Positions 45,491 through 54,815 of a stretch of DNA of 64,000 nt are shown here, one piece after another; positions within the stretch are counted from its first letter, which is position 1, and the number at the start of each line of letters is the position of its first letter. A program made the position numbers and the translations under genes. The notes below the pieces were generated by a model. That model was given only the letters and a program-made list of their open reading frames with translations, was not told the origin of the DNA and ran no database searches. The stretch is from contig NC_134138.1 of NCBI RefSeq assembly GCF_033958435.1, forward strand, positions 9,932,001-9,996,000, given 5' to 3'. Source of the stretch: Carettochelys insculpta (lineage: Eukaryota; Chordata; Testudines; Carettochelyidae).

Positions 45491-47832
45491 GTTAGTCATT
45501 GGTTCTAAACCCTTTCCATACTATAACCCTGTTTCTCCATACCAGGATGCCTTCTTCCCTCCTTGTAGCTGGGATACAGATAGGTACCCCTCTGACTGTG
45601 CAGGTTCCTCTTCTATTTGAACTGCATAACCCAGAATGATGTGTCATTGATATGACTAAATGCTACTTTAACAAAGGGTGGTGGAGAGAGAGGAAATGTT
45701 TGCCATTGTGCTTATCTGTGAGAGTAAAGTTTTGATGATCGTATCACCTCAGGATGATTGCACAAGGCTTTAAATCAAGGTATGGCTACCTGTGTAATTA
45801 TTCCTGTCATCCCCCTGTCATGAAATATAATACCAATGGGTGTTTTGACAGTTGGAATTGATTGGCTGATTGAGAAATTATAAGTTCAGCGGTGTGACTT
45901 GTTAGCCAATTAATTGAATTATGCTAATGTCTAGCATATATATAGCATTTTACTTCTCCAAAAAGAGCTATACAGATAACTGAGTAATTAGTTACACTGC
46001 AGGGCATACAGCAATGAGGAACTGTTAGGTGCTGGTTGCAAGGTTACAGCCCTGCCTTCTTCCGGCGCCCCCTTCTGATGATATTGAGAACATCATTTCC
46101 ATCAGAGAGTCCTTTTGGAAGTCTGGAGTCCCATATCTGTGATTATCGAAGAGGGAGGACTGTAAGGTAATTCCCCTGGAGGAGCAGAAGAATCTTTCAG
46201 ATGGTTTCCATTTTCTGTCAGTAGGTAGCTTTTAGTGCATTTCTTTTAATGTTGGGGAAAGATGTTGCCTAGGCAGACATAGGGACTGAAGTCAAGAGCA
46301 GGCTGCAGTTGATGAGCTGGTTAACGCCATGCCTGCTCTCATGCTCAGTCCTGATCTCGCAATCAGAGGGGCTGATTGAGACTCCATGTCATTTCAGTCC
46401 TTGGCCTCTTCGATGAGACTGGCTCCTGGAGAGTGTGTAAAACCAGCCAAAGGAGTGTAAAATGTAGTCACATTCTGTGCAGCCAGTGCCGGAGAATCAG
46501 GGAGCAAGAGCTTTCCAGCTTTCCGAACAAGTCCACAAGGTTCAAGTGGCCCTATCACCTCCTTATGATGAACCTCAGTGAGCCACTTCCTTCTCTGGTG
46601 TAAACTCCTTGACTTACTCTACCCATGGATTCTGCATGGGATTGTGGGGGATGGAGGGGAAGGTGAGGGGGAGTTTGCACTGTCCGGTGCTAACAGGAGC
46701 GGCTGTATTGTGGAGGAAAGTGAGTACGTGCACCACTGCTGTCCCTTCCTGCCTGGGCAGAAAGAGACTCTTTTGTAATACATGTTAAGTTCCCCTGGGA
46801 ATCCCTTACCATTCCACTAGAGGATCCTAGAAGGAATGCTTAATCAGGGCATCTCCCACATGCCCAGGTCATTGCTCCCCTAGGCAAGGTCACTTCTGGT
46901 GTAACATTGGTCTGAATGCCTATGGGTGAACAGAGATAAGTCGTGGTGCTCTTGCCTTCTCCATGGCATATTTCCCACCACCAGGCACCTGAAATCTGGA
47001 GGGAGGGAAAGAGAGAGAGACTGTGACTGGCTCTGTTATAATTGTTCTCCTCTCCATGTGGAGCATTACAGCAGCTAGAGCTCCCTGGCCCTGCAGTGAG
47101 AGCTCTATGCAGAGCACTGTCCTTTCAGGGAGTGGGGAGAGGGCAGAGTCCTTTATCAAAGGCCAGCAACAATATACACAGAACCAAGTCTTCAGCCCCG
47201 TTGGGCTCAGCTAGCAACCATCTCGTTGCAGGTGTGCCCTTGCTGCCATACACTGTCCTCCTGGCTAACCACAGGCTTTTGGACTTTGATCAACCTCGTG
47301 GCTGGTGCACCCCTTTTTCACTCAGGGGTTCAGCAGGGTACAGCCTCCTAGGGTCACTGTGCTCCAGATAGGCTCACCCCAGCCCATCGGCTTTTCTCTC
47401 CATCCTTTTCCAGGATTTCCTCCCTCCCTCTGGCTTTTTTCCCTGCTGCTGGGTTCACCCAGGTCATTGTGGGTGTGGGACCTCCTTTGCACATCTGGGC
47501 TATCTCTAATTAGGCCTGCCCACCCTCTGTATGCAAGCAGGCTAGTTAATTGGCCTCTCATGCCCATATTAACCGTTTCAGGCCATGTGTGTGGTAACTA
47601 GCCCATCGCAATGAGTGAAATGCAGTGTGCACACAGCCCCCCATGAATAAGGTCCTCTCTGGAGATGTGTCCCAGTTGCCCATTACTGGGAGCAGAACCA
47701 TTTTCTTTTCTGGGAGCTCAATAAGAGAAGAGTTTTGAGTTAGTCTGAGGATGGAGCGAGAGGCCTGGAGAGTGCAGCCAGGGGAACCACCACTAGGGGC
47801 AAGAGCGGGGTGACCCAGTTTAGCTCATCTGG
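45491..47832. other. Long stretch without gene or clear repeat
   Basis: Open frames at 46376-47601 overlap on both strands and show no domain. The stretch 47080-47600 is C/T-rich. Nothing is named. Confidence 0.35.
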
Positions 47833-48020
47833 AATAGGTGTCACTCTTTACTGGAATAAATTGCCTAAGGTGGTTGTAGAATCTCCATCATTGGAGATAC
47901 TTAGGAACAAGTTGGATAATATCTGACAGGGATAAGCATGCTTGGCCCTGTTGTGAGGGCAGGGGACTGGACTTCATGACCTCTTGAGGTCCCTTCTGGT
48001 TCTAGTGTTCTGTGATTGCT
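47833..48020 (+). repeat. CR1 LINE 3' end, plus strand
   Basis: The text 'gaataaattgcctaaggtgg' then 'gtagaatctccatcattgga' and the end 'gacctcttgaggtcccttct' / 'ggttctagtgttctgtga' is a short CR1 3' end. Confidence 0.85.
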
Positions 48021-48033
48021 ATGCCTTACTATG

Positions 48034-48223
48034 AGAACAAGAAGTCCTGTGGTACCTTATGGACTAACAGATATTTTGGAGCATAAGCTTTTGTGGGCAA
48101 AGACCCGAGCAGGTCTTTGCCCACGAAAGCTTATGCTCCAAAATATATGTTAGTCCATAAGGTGCCACAGGACTTCTTGTTGTTCTCAAAGCTATAGACT
48201 AACACGGCTACCTCTCTGATACT
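48034..48223. mobile_element. Palindromic PLE-tail insertion with 10-bp TSD
   Basis: CCTTACTATG lies at 48024-48033 and 48224-48233. Inside, the left arm (48034-48106) and right arm (48112-48187) are nearly perfect reverse complements around a 5-bp centre. The right arm continues to the PLE 3' end 'acacggctacctctctgata'. It belongs to a sister subfamily of the 35373 and 54331 copies (TTTGCCCACGAAAGC in place of TCTGTCCCACGAAAGC). The CTGANGA half is lost at the fusion point. It sits in a CR1 tail-proximal position, 14 bp after a CR1. Confidence 0.85.
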
Positions 48224-48233
48224 CCTTACTATG

Positions 48234-49232
48234 TAAACCTTTTACAGCTTAAATAGTAAAGACTAGGGTCTGAGTCTGCCCCCTGTACATCAAGCACTGT
48301 CTTATCCCAGGGAAGTGCCTTTGAGTTCTTTGCAGCTATTCATCACGAGAGAGGATGTGGCAATCTGGACAAGAATAACTTGGTGCTGAGTCAGAGCAGG
48401 ATTTGTTCCAATAGCCGTGTGACTGTTTATTTTTAATACGCTATGCTATATGCTTTTTATGTAATGTATTTACACATGGCTGTTACCAACATTAACCACA
48501 GAATTCAGAGTTTGTCTTAGAGCCGCCTCTATCTCAGCGGGGAAGAGAGAAGTCCATGGAGCATTGCACATCCACAGTAAGAGCCTGGCAAACTAAAGTG
48601 CAACAAGACTGTAGTCAGCAAACTTATGTCTGTCTTCACAGCAGGTGCATGGAGCCTCCTTGCTTCCCTAGTCCATCCTACCCTTACACGTCTACGACAT
48701 GGTATGTCGTGACATGCCAGTTACTTTAGTCTGAACAAAAGTCCCAGCATTGGCCAGCTCATCAGAAGTCTGTCTTATGTTGGCTGCCTTTCAGAGATCT
48801 GCTGCCTTGGCTGTTCTTGATATGCTGTGTCCCCTGTTTCCCCTGATTGATGTGAGCATCTTCGCTTCTCCTCACCACCTTTTGCACAGGTTAAATGGGA
48901 AGGAAGGCAGAATAAAACACACCTGGGACGTGAAGGGTGTGACACTGCACCCCATACTGTTTCTGAAAATATGCTCATGAATATTCATGACTGGGTAAAA
49001 AATAAATCTGGTAACGTATCATTAGCAAATTATAATCTGCTGAATGTACCTGTTCCGTGTGTGCATGTATCAGTCCTGTATGTGAAGTTAAAATATGAAG
49101 TTGTCATGGGGTGGACATGCCTGTTCTCCTCAGGGGTAGGGCACTAGGCCTCTGAAGCCTCTCAAAAGGTGCTCCACCCTGTTTGTATTTTAAATCCTAG
49201 GTCCCATGGCAAATAACCTTACTTTGGCTCTG
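48234..49232. other. Intronic stretch with nothing recognised
   Basis: No exon or nameable repeat is found. Confidence 0.4.
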
Positions 49233-49560
49233 TGAGGCAGTCTGGCTTAGCATCCAGTCTCAATAAAAACAATCCCTTCCCTCAGGGCAGTGATGTATCC
49301 TGGCCAGAGTCGATAATAAGACCCCTTCCCTTGGGGGCAGTGAGGTCTAGTGGTCAGAGTCAATAACAACACTCCTTACCCTCAGGGCAGTAATGCCTTG
49401 GGGTCAGAATCAATAACACCACTCCCTTCCCTCAGGACAGTGAGGCCCAGCAGGTAGAGTCAATCATAATACTCCCTGCCTTCATGGCAGTGGGGCCTAA
49501 CAGCTACAGTCAGAAATGCTATTCCCTTCCCTCAGGGCAGGGGGGCCTAGCAGCCACAAT
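49233..49560. repeat. 50-bp minisatellite, six units plus partial
   Basis: The unit begins CAATAAxAAC, has CCCTTCCCTCAGGGCAGTGA near the middle, and ends GTCAGAGT. Starts fall at 49261, 49311, 49361, 49411, 49461 and 49511, an exact 50-bp step with no insertion or deletion, and a partial unit precedes the first. Units differ by many substitutions. Confidence 0.9.
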
Positions 49561-50184
49561 TCCATACTCAATATCAATGCCCCTTCATGAGAGTAGAGTG
49601 ATTAGCAGCAAGAGTTTTAGCACCCCCTTGGGCTTAATGAGGAAGTGGGAGGGGTGGGTCTGCCAAGTCCTAGTCCACGGCCCTGTCAGCGGTGGAGTGG
49701 TCCACTTCTAGCTCATCAGGGAATCCAGCCAAAACATGCCAACCTCTTGGGGAAGGTAATTCCCGCCCCGCCCCCCAGGTCTACTTCCTACCAGACTCAC
49801 TATTGAAGTCTTCTTAGACACTTTCCTCTGGACTGGGGGCTTTTCTAGCCATTCCTCACTGGTTGGCCCCCACATGTCAGTCTGTCAGCAGCTCTTTCTC
49901 TAGAGCTCCAACAGTACCTCCTTCTCCAGCAGCAGTCAGCCCTTACTGAGCTGCTCCACAGGCCTTTTATATCTGGTTTCCAGCTGGTGCATGCATAGCA
50001 TTGCTGTGAATGTGGGGCTTCTCAGCCTGGTAACCAGTGCTAACTCTTGCAGGCCCTGTGCGGGGTTGCTACACTCCATCTGAGAAGTATAAACCTGTTT
50101 ACTAATCTAGATGTGTCATGTGAGAGACATTAGTAGTACTCAAGGAACTTAATGGCTGGATGCTCGTGACAATGGTCTGTGAAT
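49561..50184. other. Sequence continuing the minisatellite region
   Basis: A C-rich patch lies at 49763-49778, and 'gccctgtgcggggttgctac' at about 50052. The text looks like part of a larger interspersed repeat that includes the minisatellite, but I cannot name it. Confidence 0.35.
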
Positions 50185-51420
50185 AGACTTGTTCTTCCTG
50201 TAAGCCTGGCTCTGGTTGGTCCTTCCAAGACATGTGATCATGTCACCTGGATGATGGAACTCATTTTGGATGCAGTACTTTGCCATGCTAAGTGTGAAAC
50301 ATTTAAACTGACCACAGAGGATTCCCATCTTTGGTAACAGAAATATAAAGGTGGGTGATGAAACAATACGGGTGGCTGAAAGATGCTAGAACACCCCTCT
50401 TTTACATCTAGAATGTCAGCTGCAACCTTTCGGAACTGAACTGAGCAGGCTTAAGTTGGGAGGCTCCCCACCTCGTGAGAAAAGATTATTTGAACTACTG
50501 GTTAAACCGCCCTAATCCAGAATTTTCTCATCTGGCAACATCAATAACCCAGCGTTACTTTAGTTATCCAGATGACCACTTGTCATGGGTGTGGCCAAGT
50601 TTTCCACAGTCCCATAAAGTTTGTTTACAGCCACCAGTCCTGGCACTCAGTGTTCTGTGCTGTTATTTAACTGTAATTTACCCCTAAAAGTCTTCTAAGA
50701 CCCCAATAATCAATGGAAGTGTTGGAAATGTTCTAGATGAGTCTGACCTCCTGTGGTTCAGCAACTTTTCATGTTGGGCACTGGTCAGGTCCTGAGCGTA
50801 CCAGATGAGAGAGGTTCAACCTGTACTGCTAAGGTAAGGAATTGTAGGTAACTGGTTTCTTAGCATACTGGGCTTAGCTGGCTAGTTTTGTTCTGCTTAG
50901 TTACTTTCTTTGATATGTCTGTTCTTAGCTGTAACCCCTTAAATCCTACTTTTTTATATACTTAATAAAATCACTTTTGTTTATTAATAAACCCAGTGTC
51001 AACGTTACCTGTGGAGGAAACCACTGTGCACGTCACTTTTATTGAAAATTGGGGGCAGACATTGTATGAGTTTGTTCTGTATAAAACTGTGTACAGACTA
51101 AGATGGATTTATTTGCAGTCCTGGCCCTTCTGGTGTGATGCATCTGGGTGCTGTGTTTCTCCAGTCAATTCAAGCCTTCCCTGAGCTCAGCTGATTTCAG
51201 CACCTGTGTTGCTCTGCTGTGGGGCTATGGCCCCAACTCTGTACCATCATGGGTGGGAGACCACAGGTTCTGATTCAGCAGGACAAGGTGGTGGGGTGCC
51301 CCAATGAGCAGATAGGTGGTCTCAGTGATATTTTCAGCATATCAGGTGACAGTCCCAGGGGGATCTCTGTGACTGAACCCATCACTAATGGCATAGGCAG
51401 GTTTCATAAATGATATTCTC
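50185..51420 (+). repeat. Unclassified interspersed repeat, interrupted
   Basis: Blocks such as 'gacatgtgatcatgtcacct' (50230) and 'cttaataaaatcacttttgt' followed by 'ttattaataaacccagtgtc' (50960-51000) recur in turtle sequence as I remember it. The part 50495-50823 is a separate insertion. It may be an LTR-like or DNA element, but neither ends nor coding domain are visible. Confidence 0.4.
50495..50823 (-). mobile_element. Inverted-repeat transposon, mariner/Tigger-like
   Basis: The right end 'accagatgagagaggttcaa' then 'cctgta' is the reverse complement of an 'AGGTTGAACCTCTCT' type end. The left end 'aaccgccctaatccagaatt' is a weak inverted partner. A TA at the right edge suggests a TA-target element, but the left edge is not clear. 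Confidence 0.4.
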
Positions 51421-51616
51421 CTGGGGAGTTTCCGACCAGGGTGAGCTTCTGGTGTGCAGTCTGTTTTTCTACTTTAAAAACATTTAATGACTCTCTGCAT
51501 TTCAGCAACCTGAAGGTGTGAATCTCAAAGACAGTCAGAGCAGGGGCACTTTACACCTTCCTTGCCAGGTGTAAATGACTAGAGCAGTTGCAAGGCAGGA
51601 GAGGAGCGCACCTTCT

Positions 51617-52060
51617 GGCTGCATCTACATGGGCACAAATCTTCGAAATAGCCATATTTCGAAGATTACTAATGAGGCGCTGAATTGAATATTCAGCACC
51701 TCATTAGCATTAGTACGTTTCCAGTCGCGGCACTTCGAAAGCGCTGCTTTCGAAAGCATGCAGCTCGGTGCAGCTGCATGGGGGGCCTTTTGGAAAGGAC
51801 CCTCACCTTTCAAAATCCCCTTATTCTGTTCAGTCATCAGGATAAGGGGATTTTGAAATGCTTGGGGTCCTTTCAAAAAGGACCTCCGTGTAGCCACACC
51901 TAGCCGCACTCTTTCGAAAGCAGCACTTTTGAAGCGCTGTGGCTGGAAGCGGCCGAATGCTAATGAGGCCCTGAATATTCAATTCAGCACCTCATTAGTA
52001 ATCTTCGAAACGGCCATTAGCATGGCCGTTTCGAAGATTTGTGCCCATGTAGACACAGCC
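51617..52060. mobile_element. Near-complete palindromic MITE with TCT duplication
   Basis: It starts GGCTGCATCTACATGGGCAC and ends GTGCCCATGTAGACACAGCC. TCT is repeated at 51614-51616 and 52061-52063, a 3-bp duplication. The arms (about 210 bp each) are reverse complements with moderate divergence and meet near 51835. Each arm has its own smaller hairpins (CTTCGAAA and ATTGAATATTCA blocks). Confidence 0.85.
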
Positions 52061-52063
52061 TCT

Positions 52064-53449
52064 GAGTCCCTGAAACCATCTAGAGTGATGACTGAGCTTT
52101 TGATCTTTCTGCAATAGAGTCACCAAGTCATGTTCGCTGAGGAAAGGTCTTTCAAAGAGTCCTTAAAAGTAAAGTTCTGCTTTGCATGGACCTCAGATGC
52201 TTTTGAAAAGATGAACTTCATGATACCTTTGGCCAAATCTCCTTCCCTTCAACACTATTGGGGTTGGTGCTCTGCTTTGGTTGGTAAGCTGTCCTCTGCA
52301 TTTTAGGAGAACAATGTCTGCACTTGGTCCAAAAGAGAAACTTTGGGGTCCTCTCTTTTCCAGAACTGGGGCTGTGAAGGGGATGAGGATTGCAAAGTGT
52401 ACGTTACAAGAGGGAAAGGGTTATCTGAGGGAGAGAGGAAATTGTCTCATACAAACAGTGAAAATGCCAACTATTGCATGCTCTTTAGAGCAGAGACAAT
52501 TGAAGTTCATGTACGGGGAGTGGTGACAAGTATAATAATAGGTTACATGAACTCCCTTGCATGACTCCCTCAGTCGAACATCACCAGCGTATCAAACTGG
52601 AATAGGGGTAATAATAATCATAGCACATGCTGAATTTCCCACAGCTCTTTTCATCTCTCAGGTTTTGCAGTCACTGGGACAGTGTAACTGAAAAGCCACT
52701 GGAAGCCTCTAAGCCCATGTTGTGAGATGGTGGAGGATGTTTTGCGCCTGATTTAAAAGTTTAACTAGGCCTGATGAATGTCTGAAAGCCCTGGAATCTC
52801 TCCATAAACCCTGTGTGATGGGTGAAGTGAATTAGCACTTTAGCACTGTCCTTTAGAATAGAACAAATTAGTGTCTTCAGGCTTTCTCCACAGGTTAGAG
52901 GGTTGGTTCCATTAACACCAGTGTGAATCTGTCCACAGCTATAAGTGGCAATGCCACTTGTGTGGGAGATGAGGCAAAGGAAAAGTTTATTTTGAAATCA
53001 GCAGTAGAGCATCTGAGTGGAAAAATATGTGACATTTTGACGGTGAGATTACATTTAAAAACAAAAAGCCCGGATTTATATACTTGAACATTTGGTGGAT
53101 CTGACATACCAAGACAATGTTATTACAGTTCATTGATACAAGTACCTTTATCAGAGACTTTCAATAGATACTAGACACGTCAGGCGTCAGAGCACATCTG
53201 TGTTTCCACTGTTTAGTGGTGGGGAAATAAACTCTGTGGAAGAGCTAAGGACACCAGTAAAGTAATTTCGATAATACAAATAATAGAGCATAGTCCACTG
53301 GAACAGAATATCTCAAAAGGTCTTACACAAAGCTACACACCACATCAGTAGCTATGCCTGGACTAGAAGGCTGGAGTTCATTTCTTAGTAACTAAGCTAC
53401 ATCTACCCCCTCAGTTCAGCTCTCAGCAACTTCCTTTTCATTTGTTTAA
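52064..53449. other. Intronic stretch with nothing recognised
   Basis: No exon or nameable repeat is found. Confidence 0.4.
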
Positions 53450-53822
53450 GCCATGTCCACACTACACAATTACGCCGACATAACTTACAGCAACATACAG
53501 CTGTGGCAATAATTACATTGCTTCTGTGTGCCTGCAATTTGCTTGTGGTACCAGCAGTGCGCTTGACAGGAAATCTTGTGTTGATTGTACAGACACTACA
53601 GGACATTGTGGGAGGACTCCTGAAACAGTAATAGTCAACATAAGCAATGCAGAGTCTACACTGACATTGTCTCTACCTTGACTCTGACTTTATGCCACTT
53701 GTAGAGGTGGAGTTACTACGATGGCATAACGGGGTGGTTACATCTGCGGGACTGAAATTTAAATGAGAGCACCTATATAGTTCGACAGAAGCTGCCTTGC
53801 ATTAACTTCTGTCGTGTAGACC
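53450..53822. mobile_element. MITE with GCCATGTCCACACTACAC end
   Basis: The left end 'gccatgtccacactacacaa' and right end 'cttctgtcgtgtagacc' are imperfect inverted ends of the CTACAC group. ATGGCATAA / TTACGCC-like inner blocks are seen. No flanking duplication is clear. Confidence 0.55.
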
Positions 53823-54330
53823 AGATTGTAATATTTGCATATGTCCTTCTTTTCACATTTCAGCTGAGATATAGAGAATCATCTTAATACCTGCAGTCAT
53901 GTGTATTCATGTCCAAGATTTTTAACATTCATGGTTCTGAATCTCTATCCCAAGCTGGTAGTGTATGAAAGTTTTTACTGTACCATCTTTAACCTGTTCA
54001 CTAGCTTGTGTGAAGGGAGTTGGCCATGTTCTTCAAGTCCTTCCCCTCAAAAATAACCGATGACACCATCCCTTACCAAGAAAAAAATCTACGATAATGC
54101 TCAGCTACACCACCATTACAGGAATGTTATTACAGAGTCTGGGGTGATCCATGCAAGCATTAGGAGTAGGTGTCTAACGCTCAGTTCACTGCCTGAGCAG
54201 AAAGGACATAGATTTGCCAAGCATGGAAGAATGAAGGATGATCATGGGGGAAGACATTTGATGGGGATTCATGTCTGGTTTTGGGTCCCTGCGCTGTCAC
54301 TGTCTTTGTGTGTCATCTTGGACAAATTAC

Positions 54331-54617
54331 AGAGATAGCCGTGCTAGTCTATTACTATCAAAACAAAAAAGCAGTCCAGTAGCACTTTAAAGACTAACAA
54401 AATAATTTATTAGGTGATGAGCTTTCATGGGACAGACCCACTTGTTGCGATCATCGTCATACCAGAACAGACTCAATATTTTTGGTTCTCTGTGCCTTAA
54501 ATATTGAGTGTATCCTGGTATGGCTATGATCTGAAGAAGTGGGTCTGTCCCACGAAAGCTCATCACCTAATAAATTATTTTGTTAGTCTTTAAAGTGCTA
54601 CTAGACTGCTTTTTTGT
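54331..54617. mobile_element. Palindromic PLE-tail insertion with 13-bp TSD, inside a MIR
   Basis: TTGGACAAATTAC lies at 54318-54330 and 54618-54630. The left arm (54331-54480) and right arm (54500-54617) are reverse complements over about 118 bp around a 19-bp centre. The left arm is longer and reaches the PLE 3' end in reverse ('acagagatagccgtgctagt'). The right arm has the intact CTGAAGA core, while the left arm has a damaged one (GTTGCGA region). The arms extend further upstream than in 35373, to 'aatattgag'. Confidence 0.88.
54531..54557 (+). ncRNA. Hammerhead-like core in the PLE palindrome (right arm)
   Basis: It reads CTGAAGA, extra A, GTGGG / TCTGT / CCCAC, GAAA, the same as at 35476 and 41242. 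In the palindrome the left arm also carries the GTGGG stem block in reverse, so transcription from either side would give one core. Stem I is not demonstrated. Confidence 0.45.
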
Positions 54618-54815
54618 TTGGACAAATTACCTAATTGCTCTTTCATTCAATTTCCCATCTGTGAAATGGGGGTAATAACACTTCTTTTCCTTGACACCTT
54701 TATCTGTTTTGTAATTAGGCTACAAACTTTTCAGGCCAGAGACTGTCTCCCTATATGTACATACTCCAGCTAAGACAATAGGGGTCTGGTCTTTGTTGGA
54801 ATAGCTAGGTACTCT

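Larger units (their letters stand above)
54180..54815 (+). repeat. MIR-type SINE split by a PLE palindrome
   Basis: The segment before 54331 ends 'tgtgtcatcttggacaaatt', and the part after 54617 runs 'aattacctaattgctctttc' then 'atttcccatctgtgaaatgg'. Together they form one continuous MIR-like core and tail. The insertion at 54331-54617 duplicates 13 bp of the SINE. The tail ends near 54815 in text like 'ggccagagactgtctcccta'. Confidence 0.75.

Noticed and set aside
49233..49560. Regular 50-bp array considered as a CRISPR
   Set aside because: Whole units are repeated, with no constant-repeat and unique-spacer alternation, in a vertebrate context.
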